A program made the translations under genes and the position numbers. Shown in pieces: positions 54,360 to 63,407 of a DNA stretch of 64,000 nt (position 1 is its first letter; each line of letters opens with the position of its first letter). The notes below the pieces were generated by a model. That model ran no database searches. It was not told where the DNA came from and was given only the letters and a program-made list of their open reading frames with translations. Origin of the DNA: Locusta migratoria (Eukaryota > Arthropoda > Insecta > Orthoptera > Acrididae); the NCBI GenBank assembly GCA_026315105.1, contig CM048755.1, positions 210,168,333 to 210,232,332 of the forward strand, given 5' to 3'.

Positions 54360-55159
54360 TTGCCGGGTGCTACAGAAGAATGGTAACAATGTTCGGACGA
54401 ATATGATAAAACAGAGAATTTTCCCCGTTGCCTGGCTGCTATGGACGGTAAACACGTAATGTTAGAGGCATCAATAAATACCGTCAGTGAGTGCTATAAC
54501 TACAAGAACGTTTTTTTAGCATTGTGTTATTTGCTCTGGTGGATGTCTTGTACATGTAGGTTCACAAGGTCGTATATCTGATGGAATATTCAAAGCATTG
54601 TATTGTGGAAGAAATTGCAAGACAACTCCTTTAACATACCTCCAACTGAACCACTCCTGCACGTGAACAGATGACCCCATATGTTATATTGGCCGATGAA
54701 GCATTTGCTTTGCATGAGAATGTGATGAAACCATACGAAGCCGTGTATAAGAAAGGTTCAAAAGAGAGAACATTCAACTATAGACTTCCAAGAGCCCTTC
54801 GTGTTTTCGAAAATTGTTTTGGAATCCTGACATTCGTTTTTAGGGTCTTGAGGAAACCAATGCTTCTGGGCCCAGAAAAAGCCAGTGTTATTTTACTGAA
54901 AACTAATTACCTGCATAATTATTTGAGACAGAGCAAGAAATCTTTCAGTTTGTATGCTCCAGACGGCACAGTGGACAGTGAGCGGCCAGATGGTACTTTA
55001 GTGGAAGGAACATGGAGACAAAAAGCACAAACAATGTCATTATGTACTTTAACGGCAGTGCCAAGAAAAAGTTCGTCAAATGGCCGAGCTATTCGCGAAG
55101 AGATAGCCGACAATTTTATAAAAAAAGGACGTATACCACGGAAATATGAGGCAGCATGA
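54360..55159 (+). pseudogene. PIF/Harbinger transposase, exon 2 (DDE domain)
   Basis: Reads LPGATEEW, a TAA stop (54384-54386), then ENFPRCLAAMDGKHV with the first catalytic Asp (54444-54446). A frameshift leads to HVGSQGRISDGIF. From 54671 the frame is open to the end: PYVILADEAFAL (second Asp, 54695-54697) and FENCFGIL (Glu, 54809-54811), then a C-terminus REEIADNFIKKGRIPRKYE that matches the family's usual end. Length with exon 1, about 400 residues, fits HARBI1-type transposases. One stop and two shifts kill it, but the catalytic triad is intact. Confidence 0.85.
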
Positions 55160-55254
55160 AAGCATATACGTGTGTGTTATCACTACACCATTGTCAAGAC
55201 CACTCTTTGGCCGAACTATCTAGTGTGTTCAAGTGCTAATAAAATCTGACTCTA

Positions 55255-56330
55255 TATTATAGACAACTAGCTTAAACCCGCGGCTCCGCTCACGTGTTGG
55301 TTGATTATGATAGATAAGCTATTTTTCAGTAGTGTGCTATGAGACTGAATAGTAAGTAGTGTAGATCAAATCACACTTAAAAATTCACTCGTTTCGAAGA
55401 ATCCAATCACGAAATTCAACAATAATGATTGTAATAATATCACAGATCGATCACTTGATGTAATGCGCGAAACGTGAAATATATTTTTTTAAAGAGATGT
55501 ATTAAAAGAAGTTGCTTTTTAACTGCTTTATTTATTTATTCTTATATTTCCTTATTCGTATGCTTATCCTTACAGAGAAAGAGCTGAAGACATTGTAGCA
55601 CGCATAGACCACGGCATCACGTTTCGCTGTATGTAACCTCCTTGTTATAGAGTCGCAAACGTCATCGCTGGACTTCAGTCCCAATTTTTTGTTATGATTT
55701 GATGACTTTCAACCACCATATCTTCCACCCCCTTAGAGCTATCGGCATGGAACTGCTATGGTGTACAATGGGAGACTTCGGACAACAATTACACGCAGAC
55801 CATTCGTTTTCGTTCTGTAGTTATCGCTGCAGAGCGAAATATTAACACACACACACACACACGCGTAGAATTTTATATACACTGATAACTTTTCATCCCA
55901 ATATACTCCACTCTTTTTTCATTATCAACCCTCAAGCAACAATGCAACCAATAAAACAATTTTCAAAGAGTAATTATTGTTCCGCATTTCGCGTTATATT
56001 CTTCAAATTACTAAATATCTATCGGATCGCTATAAAACGGTGCCGAAAACCTTCTTCAGGTATAAATTAGTAACTGTACAAATATTTAAGCCTCTGCGTC
56101 TTGTCGTTCGGACGTGATAAACACCGAACAGACATTCACATTAATATATATAGATAAATAGCTATCCGATCGCCATATAACCGTGCCTAAACCCTTCTCC
56201 GGGCAGACATTAGTAACTGTACAAATTTTTAGCTCTTTATGTTTTGTGGTTCAGATGACCGAACATACATTCACATTTATATATATAGGGTGTTACATAA
56301 CATGCACTTACATATTCTGTGTTTATGGTA
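55255..56330 (-). repeat. Unclassified AT-rich repeat with a GC hairpin edge and a 135-bp tandem pair
   Basis: It begins GACAACTAGC and CCGCGGCTCCGCTCACGTG, an edge I remember from many insect repeats (a 'CCGCGGCTTCGC' hairpin) thought to be LINE or other retroelement ends. At 56016-56290 two units of about 135 bp repeat (CTATCGGATCGCTATAAAAC, then CTATCCGATCGCCATATAAC), each ending in a TATATATAGA run. No coding content. The orientation is a guess. Confidence 0.4.
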
Positions 56331-56744
56331 CCAGTGGGAGTGTCTCGTTTCTTCAGGAATTAAAATTCTGGGAAAGCAAACAAGTTACTATTGTGTCTGT
56401 CAGCCCTGAAACAATAGTGTGATGTTATAATAAATATAAATGGGACACTGTGCTGTTACAAACATTGTTTACGAATAGTTACCTTTTCCAGTGCCCCGCG
56501 ACTTCTTTATTTTGATTTTCTCACTTCTGTAGGGAGACAACAATGATGTCATTTATTTTTATTTTTTTATAATTTTCATTTATTTATATATTTTTATTTT
56601 TAATTTTTTTATTTTTTATTTTTTTGCTTCGTCGATTTCACAGACGACGCCATTCGCGACCCACTGCCAAGCATCAAGCATCATTTATTTTTCATGTGGT
56701 AATTATTGTCTTTTGGGTCCCACAGTGCCCGCCTTTGTCTATAC
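56331..56744. other. No gene; T-rich tract at 56550-56625
   Basis: Long TTTTTATTTTTA-type tract immediately before the next LINE. Nothing else. Confidence 0.4.
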
Positions 56745-57905
56745 AGCTCTATGGGGTTCTCACTTTGGTTCCAGTGCCATCGACAAGGGATCTCAAATCG
56801 ATTCCATATTTCTGTATTTCAGGAAGACTTTTGACACTGTACCCCACAAGCGGCTTCTTATGAAATTGCGTGCTTATGGAATATCTCTCCAATTGTGCGA
56901 TTGGATTCACGATTTCCTGACAGAAAGAACACAGTTCGTTGTAATTGACGGTAAGTCATCGAGTAAAACAGAAGTGATATCTGGCGTTCCACAGGGAAGC
57001 GTTATAGGTCCCCTACTCTTCCTCGTGCTTATAAACGATTTAAGAGACAATCTGAATAGCTCCCTTAGACTGTTCGTGAATGATGCTGTCGTTTATCGGT
57101 TAGTGAAGTCAATTGAGGATCAAAAGCAACTGCAAAACGATTTAGACAAAATTTCTGCATGGTGCGAAAATTGGCAATTGACACTAAATAAAGAAAAGTG
57201 TGAAGTAATACACATGACCACTAAAATAAATCCGCTGAACTTTAATTACGCGATAAATCAGTCAAACCTTAAGGTCGTAGATTCTACCAAATACCTAGGA
57301 GTTACAATTACGAACAACTGTGACTGGAGAGAACACATAGAAAATATTGTGGGGAAGGCGAATCAAAGGTTACGTTTCATTGGCAGAACGCTTCGAAGAT
57401 GCACCACCTCCACCAAAGAGACTGCCTACATCACACTTGTGCGTCCTCTCCTGGAGTACTGTTGCCCCTTGTGGGACCCTCACCAGGTGGGACTGACGGA
57501 AGATATTGAGAAGGTTCAGAGAAGGGCAGCTCGTTTTGTTTTATCACGTTAGGGGGGGGGGGGGGAAGCGTCACGGAAATGTTGCAAGAATTGGGGTGGA
57601 AATCATTAAAAGAAAGACGTTATTCATTGCGGCGTGATCTGTTTGCGAAGTTTCAATCAGCGACTTTCAGTTCTGAATGTGAAAATATTTTGCTAGCACC
57701 CACCTACTTAGGGAGACATGACCATCCCAATAAAATAAGAGAAATCAGATCGAAAACGGAACGATTTAGGTGTTCTTTCTTCCCGCGCGCTATTAGAGAA
57801 TGGAACGGTAAAGAAAAGTTATGAAAGTGGTTAATGAACCCTCTGCCAGGCACTTGAATGTGATTTGCAGAGTATCTATGTAGATGTAGATGTAGATGTC
57901 CCACT
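56745..57905 (+). pseudogene. 5'-truncated CR1-like LINE, best RT copy in the window
   Basis: An open frame to 57552 covers RT motifs: FDTVPHKRLLMKLRAYGI, GVPQGSVIGPLLFLVLINDL, LFVNDAVVY (the catalytic FADD changed to FVND), WCENWQLTLNKEKCEV and STKYLGVTITNN. A 14-base G run at 57553-57566 shifts the frame. A second frame (57579-57824) holds LGWKSLKERRYSLRRDL and FPRAIREWN, the C-terminus. The 3' untranslated part ends in repeated TGTAGA (57881-57899). The 5' end is missing (no endonuclease). The lost Asp means no polymerase activity. Confidence 0.88.
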
Positions 57906-58284
57906 CCATAACGAGGGTACCTACTCGAGAACACACTACCTGTCAGCGCGAATTGACGCATGCAGTAAACTACCGCGCCGCCAGCCGAAGCCCCATCTAA
58001 AGCGAGCGCGCGCAAACGCGCCACTTCCTTTGATGTACCGACAACAGCCGGAAAATTACGCGTGGCGCGGCGCGGCTCGTCGTGCACCCTGGACGCGCAC
58101 ACCCGCGCACAGCCGTTTTGCTCAACGCGGCGCGGCACGGTTTGCGCTGAGCATCACACTGCTCCCCGAAAAACTCACTTGACTGGTCTAGACATAGTGC
58201 TCCTTAGTAGAGAGCAACCATTCACCGCATTGCATGGGTTCCTTCGGGAATACCCTCTGACTTCTCGTCAATGACGCTTATAGG
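57906..58284. other. CpG-rich unassigned sequence
   Basis: 57955-58150 is rich in GCGC and CGCG (GCGAGCGCGCGC). Frames here on both strands are composition artefacts. Confidence 0.35.
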
Positions 58285-58448
58285 ACGTTCTATCTGCATC
58301 TACATATTTATTCTGCAAATCACATTTAAGTGCCTGGCAGGAGGGTTATCGAACAGCTTTCATAGTATTTCTCAACCGTTCCATTCCCTAACAGTACGCA
58401 GGGAAAAGGAACACCTAAATCTTCCAATTTTCGGTCTGATTTCTCTTA
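58285..58448 (-). mobile_element. LINE 3' end fragment
   Basis: Inverted relative to 56745-57905: TCTGCATCTACATATTTATT, GTGCCTGGCAGGAGGGTTAT, CAACCGTTCCATTCCCT and GGAAAAGGAACACCTAAATC. It covers only the last about 160 bp of the element. It lies 380 bp downstream of the plus-strand copy, making an inverted pair. Confidence 0.85.
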
Positions 58449-59095
58449 CCTGATAATCATGTTAATCTATGTAGTTTGGTACTAACAAAATGTGTACGTA
58501 ATCGGATGAGAATCTACAAAATTAAGGGAGAATAAAATAACGCTCTATTAGCGAACTTGGAGCAAGCTGTACTGAGAAACGTTATTTCTTCCCTGTCATG
58601 CCACTTCTCATTAACTGATATTTAATTGATCAGCCAATACACTGGAGGAAAGACCGATTGATCCTTTCCTGACTTGATATGAGAATATCAGCAGTTTTTG
58701 TGAAGTCGGATCATCTTTTCTCCTTTATGTCTTTATTGGCAATGTGGGGTTTTTGTATCGTGAATTCTTGTTTCTTATATAAATAGTCGCAGAAAAGCGA
58801 GCGGGAGGCGGCAGCGGTGAGCCGGAGGTAGCCGGACAATAAGCGCGCCACTACCAGCTCCATGTTGACGCAAGCAAAGAAATTCGCGGAAACGATAACC
58901 AGTCAACGCAGTTTACAAAAAGCCATTTTCCTCCTCTCTGTAACTGTTAAAAACATTCAGACCATCGTCCTCTTCTTTGCACAAATAGCTGCCACGCTCA
59001 ACTAGCTCCAATATAAACAGGCTGTTCAGTGACCTATCACAAAACGGCACTTTTTTCGCAGTCGTTTTCTACTCCATACAACTTCTTATTGAGTA
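58449..59095. other. No gene recognised
   Basis: A GC-richer patch at 58795-58865 (GCGAGCGGGAGGCGGCAGCG); otherwise nothing. Confidence 0.3.
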
Positions 59096-59265
59096 ACAAA
59101 ATATTGTTCTTTTAGTGCCGTTTGTGTCTGTAACTAACTGTCTGCTTTTGTGCCTGATTTTTATCTACCACTGCCATTTCTAGAGGCTGAAAATTAATGT
59201 TATGAGCAGCCAGAAAGCAATGGAGAACATACTGCAATTAATATTCAGCCTACGTCTGCTACGGT
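59096..59265 (+). repeat. Left arm of a diverged inverted repeat (partner 60490-60660)
   Basis: TCTGTAACTAACTGTCTGCT, TTTGTGCCTGATTTTTATCT and TAGAGGCTGAAAATTAATGT are inverted and closely matched in the partner. Arms of about 170 bp, roughly 80-85% alike by eye. Confidence 0.75.
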
Positions 59266-59561
59266 AGCCCTCTTTTATTGCACAAAAGTACTAATACCTC
59301 TGTACGTTGAAAACTTATACAAGTTAGCTGATTTAGCATCTGTAAGCGTCAAGCAAGTGGGTGGTAGCTTAAAGCGAACACTCAGATTAGCACTTCACCT
59401 GCCTCACGACGTCCCGATGGAAGAAACGGACGCCATCGCAGATGTTCAGCCCCTGAGAAGCAGAATAGAATAGTTGGCCACTTCTCTGTACGAGTAATCA
59501 GCGGCGTTAAGAAACCCAATAATAAGGGATCTCAGATATCACTGGCGTGAAACTTTAAGGT
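59266..59561. other. No gene recognised
   Basis: Inside the inverted repeat. No frame or repeat known. Confidence 0.3.
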
Positions 59562-59573
59562 GGCAGGACAGCC

Positions 59574-59783
59574 AAAAATGTTCAAATGTCTGTAAATCTA
59601 TCGGACCAAACTGCGTGGTCATCAGTCCGTAGCTTACAAACTACTTAAACCTAGGTAAACTAACCTACGGACAAACACACACACACACACACACATGCCC
59701 CAGGGAGGACTCGAACCTCCACGGCGAGCAACCGCGCGCTGCGCAGCGAGGTGCTTTAGACCGCTCGGCTACTCCACCGCGGC
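59574..59783 (-). mobile_element. SINE-B, full length, with target-site duplication
   Basis: B tail, AC tract (59677-59694), box GGGAGGACTCGAACCTCCAC, and the full head CTCGGCTACTCCACCGCGGC (plus strand). The flanks GGCAGGACAGCC (59562-59573) and GGCAGGACAACC (59784-59795) differ at one base. Confidence 0.93.
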
Positions 59784-60331
59784 GGCAGGACAACCTTCCT
59801 TGTCCAACGGGCGAGCAAGAATAAGGAAGAAATAAAGAACAGTTATGCAATTCGTTACAGCGAACCTAAATTACCATCGCCCACGAAGCAGGGCAACCTA
59901 CATATAAACAGAAGATTCAAACTAACAAAATTCACACCTCATGAAGGCGAAGAAGCTCAAGGCTTCCAAAACTTTTGATCAAAAAACGAAAGAATTCAAC
60001 TGAACCTTCAACATCGTGCTGGTTTAGATGCCGGTAGTTAACGCCAGGTCAATATCTCATACACTCCACTTTAGCCGGGAGGAGCAGGAACTGCGTTTCG
60101 ATATTTCATTTCGTGTTGCCGCGCATAGACGTTTGAAAATCCACATGGCAAGAGTTGAGAACCTTCTCCACTTATGAGGCGAGCATTGTTGACTTACGCT
60201 GCTTGATAATCGGAACAGTAAAGCTTGTTACTTGACAGTTCATGTAGAAGTCGTTCCTGGACTGTTTTGAGTACTTTTTATATGTGAACAACGATTTACT
60301 TAACAGTTCCATGTTTTGGATGCGAGGGGGT

Positions 60332-60332
<1 letters not shown>

Positions 60333-60381
<49 letters not shown>
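60333..60381. repeat. Poly-T run of 49 bases
   Basis: Uninterrupted T between the arms of the inverted repeat. On the minus strand it makes a poly-Lys artefact frame. It may be the tail of a retroposed copy on the minus strand. Confidence 0.95.
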
Positions 60382-60384
<3 letters not shown>

Positions 60385-60489
60385 AAGAATATACCAATTA
60401 TTGGGAATTGAGTAAATTCCTTTTCATCGTAGTCCCCAGGTCCTCTGAATATAACAGAGATTTTGAACATTCTATTACTGTTCCAGCGA

Positions 60490-60660
60490 GCTGAAGTGTG
60501 GGCTAGGTGACTGAATATTAATAACAGCGTGTTCTCCATCGCTTTCTAACTCATCATAACATTAATTTTCAGGCTCTAGAAAAGGTACAGGTAGATAAAA
60601 ATCGTGCACAAAAGCAGACAATTTAGTTACAGAGACAAACGGTACCAACAGAACATTACT
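60490..60660 (-). repeat. Right arm of a diverged inverted repeat (partner 59096-59265)
   Basis: ACATTAATTTTCAGGCTCTA, AGATAAAAATCGTGCACAAA and AGCAGACAATTTAGTTACAG mirror the left arm. Confidence 0.75.
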
Positions 60661-61394
60661 GACACCAGAACCAAAGCAACCCGCCGCCCCACAAATTCTA
60701 TTCACCGTGGATAGACATTACCTTGCCATTTGCGCATGAGGTTTTTATCGCAAAACAGTATGCAGAGAAGATGCTAATATCGTACCACACTCATTCGAGA
60801 ACCAGCCCCTGGCAGTAGAAGTCGTAATAACAACACGTATATGGAGCAGATTCTAATTCCCGGAGCAACATTTATAGTAACACACTGCCGCGATAGTAAC
60901 ACCAGTAAAACGTGACTGCGAATTAGGTTGGAGCAAAGCTAGTTTGTTTCATAAAACTCAGAAAATTCAGACAGGTTCACCAAAACTGACTGCTCAGACA
61001 TCTTGCATGAGTAGCTTCCTTTGCGCGAATTTACACACACTGCATACACATAAGGACGTTTATTCTAAGGGTTTCCTAGGAAGTGTTTATAACTGTCATT
61101 CATAACCTTTTCAAGATGATTTGCCAGAGCCCTATGTTTTATTGTTTATTTTATTTTTTGTTACATTTTCTTAACGTATGAATAATTTTGTCCTGCAACA
61201 TTTTTTTTAAATCTTTGCACAGTACAGTTTGCAATAAACTTATGGATTAACTTGAGCCGTGACTTTAATTTCTTAACTAATAAATATGTCACGAAATTAA
61301 TCGACATAGAAATCTTAAGAATGTCGAGATTTGGAATTCGGTGCTAGACCACCCTTCCTTGTTTCAATCAGCGTTAAATCAAGTATGCATGTAA
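60661..61394. other. No gene recognised
   Basis: Mixed, then AT-rich. No long frame. Confidence 0.3.
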
Positions 61395-61690
61395 GGTAAA
61401 TCAGTCAACAATCCGAAGATTGGTTTGAACACCACAGTGCTTTACTAGGCATGGTCCTGTTTGGAGGTGGTATGCCGTTGCCTTCCTCCGACTTTCGAAC
61501 TGACTTACCCAGCCAGTTACAGGGGACCTACAGCTTAACGTGGGTTCCGAATCACGGTGCTACTCGGTATTTTTCACTTGAGCAATACTGCCAGAGGCGA
61601 AAGAAGTGAAAAGTAACAGATAAAAATCCCAGGACCTGGCGGGGATCTAACCCGCGACTTTTGGATTTTGGGACTGTTTGGCCGCCTAGT
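61395..61690 (-). mobile_element. SINE-E, second copy
   Basis: Closely parallels 18015-18328 through GAGCAATACTGCCAGAGG and CCAGGACCTGGCGGGGATCT; the tRNA-like B box is damaged (GGATCTAACCC on plus) and the start of the head is lost after TTTTGGATTTTGG. Confidence 0.82.
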
Positions 61691-61800
61691 GCAGGTATTT
61701 CTAGCTGACACCTCTTCGGCGATTTGCGTGTAGATGATGATGAAAATGATGATGAGGACAACACATAACACCCAGTCCCCTGCTGGGAATCAGCATTTCC
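61691..61800 (-). mobile_element. SINE-F scrap
   Basis: TCTTCGGCGATTTGCGTG, a GATGATGAAAATGATGATGA run and GACAACACATAACACCCAGT. I recognise the order from an insect tRNA-type SINE whose head would follow, but it is missing. Confidence 0.5.
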
Positions 61801-61814
61801 TGATTTAATTCGAT

Positions 61815-62130
61815 ACATTATATTACTCTTGTTTTGCTCTTCTGAATGTTCACCTTATATCTGCCTTTCAAGACACTGCTGAGTCTATTCAATTTCTCTT
61901 CTAGGTCCTTTGCTGACTCTGACAGAATTGCATTGTCATCAGCAAACCGCAAAGTTTTTATTTCGTCTCCTTGAACTGTAATGACTTCTCCATTTGTTTT
62001 TCTCGTTTTCCTTCACAGCTTGCTCAATGTACACTTTGAATAACATCGTGGAAAACTTACAACCCTGTCTTACTTCCTTCCCAACCACTGCGTTGTTTTC
62101 ATGACCCTCGATTTTTATAACTGCTATGTC
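61815..62130 (-). pseudogene. Non-LTR reverse transcriptase fragment
   Basis: On the minus strand: VGKEVRQGCKFSTMLFKVYI, then in another frame DEIKTLRFADDNAILSES and LEEKLNRLSSV. FADD is the RT active site and QGC..S..LF the preceding motif. The style (RFADD.aiL.eS..dLe..l) differs from the CR1-like copies here and fits a second non-LTR family, possibly RTE/Jockey-like. About 100 codons only, frameshifted. Confidence 0.75.
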
Positions 62131-62132
62131 GT

Positions 62133-62350
62133 CACCGGGCGAGGTGGCGCAGTGGTAACAAAGTGGACTCCCAGTCGGGAGGACGGTGGTTCAAATCCAT
62201 CTCTGGCCATCCAGATTTATGTTTTCCGTGAAATCATTCCAGGCAAATTCCGGGATGTTTCCCTTCAAAGGGCACGGCCGATTTCCATCCCAATCCTCAG
62301 CCAAAACTGTGAGCGTTAGCTACGTCTCTAATGACCAAGCTGTCGATGGG
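62133..62350 (+). mobile_element. SINE-D, plus strand
   Basis: Head CACCGGGCGAGGTGGCGCAG, box GGTTCAAATCC, body with TTTCCCTTCAAAGGGCACGG and GTCTCTAATGACC. It ends near GTCGATGGG, followed by a 19-base G run (62360-62378). It abuts the 5' part of the next LINE. Confidence 0.85.
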
Positions 62351-62452
62351 TATTTTCATGGGGGGGGGGGGGGGGGGGAGTGCAGTGGGGAAGACAGTGG
62401 GCATTGTGGTGAGGTTCTCTCCTGGAACTGTAGGATTTGCAGCAGGAATAAG

Positions 62453-63227
62453 ATGATAGAGGAGCAGGAGCGTTTGATCTGCGCCCTTCAGGTGCAGTTG
62501 AAAAACGCTGAAGAGGAACTAGGTAGGTTGAGGAGGGGAAGGGGGGCTGAGGAATGGGAACTGGCAGTTGGCAAGAAGGTAGCTAGGAGAAGGTATTCAG
62601 ATAGCTTTACATTGCAAGTTGCAAATAGGTTTGACCAACTGTCAGAGTTGAGTGGAGATGAACCTGCTGTAGCTGTAGGTGTAGGAAGTACGCAGCAAAC
62701 CTCAGCTTTTAGGAAGCCGAAATCTGTAGACAGGTCTCTTAGGAAGAAGAAGGTTCTGCTGCTAGGCAGTTCTCATGGCAGAGGTGTTGGCCAACAGTTG
62801 CAGGAAGTACTTGGGAGTGATTACCAGGTCACCAGCATAGTGAAGCCTAGTGCAGGGTTATCTCAGGTCACTTGCAACACAGGGGACTTATGTAGGAATT
62901 TTTCAAAAGAGAATCAGGTAGTTATAGTGGTTGGGGCCGGGAATAGTTTTGATAGGGACGGGGAATATGATATAGGTGGTGATCTGAAAAGGATAGCAAC
63001 TCAAACTGGTGGCACGAATGTGCATTTCGTACAGATGTTTCAGCGTCATGATAGGCCTTGTCTTAATACAGCTGTCAGCCGTATTAACATGGGGCTTGAG
63101 AAGGCGCTGATGACGGAGGCCATGGATCACATTGCAGTGGTGCCAGTTGAGGCTATCCAAAGGTCTGATTTTACTAGGCACGGTCTGCACCTCAATAAGT
63201 ATGGGAAGGAGAGGTTGGCAAAGCTCA
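62453..63227 (+). CDS. LINE ORF: coiled coil and SGNH-esterase-like domain
   Basis: The frame is open from 62186, but its first about 60 codons are SINE-D sequence; I take the ATG at 62453 (MIEEQERLICALQ) as a plausible start, although upstream codons with CSGEDSGHC and WNCRIC could be part of a zinc-binding N-terminus. A coiled coil (LQVQLKNAEEELGRLRRG) is followed by KKVLLLGSSHGRGVGQQL, where the Ser of GSSHGRG matches the block-I nucleophile of SGNH hydrolases. A GAGNSF segment follows, and HGLHLNKYG holds the expected His. Esterase domains of this kind are known in ORF1 of CR1/L2-group LINEs. The last six codons of the frame as found (NVQMFV) are SINE sequence. Confidence 0.8.
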
Positions 63228-63407
63228 AAAATGTTCAAATGTTTGTATAGCTTATGGGACTTAACTACGGGGTCATCAGTCCCTAAACTTACAAACTACT
63301 TATGAACTAGCTACAACTAAGGACGAGGGGGGATTCGAACCCCCGACCGTAGTGGCCGTGCAGACCGTGACTGAAGCGCCTCAGTCCCCTCGGCCACCGC
63401 GGCCGGC
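63228..63407 (-). mobile_element. SINE-A inserted in the LINE ORF, with perfect 14-bp duplication
   Basis: Minus-strand SINE-A with one 13-bp loss in its body (GGACG joined to AGGGGGGATTCG). The duplication GTTGGCAAAGCTCA lies at 63214-63227 and 63408-63421. The perfect repeat and good preservation suggest a recent event. Confidence 0.95.

Noticed and set aside
57704..58138. 144-codon minus-strand frame
   Set aside because: Antisense of the LINE 3' end joined to a CpG-rich stretch; no domain.
60300..60539. 79-codon minus-strand frame with poly-Lys
   Set aside because: Produced by the 49-base T run.
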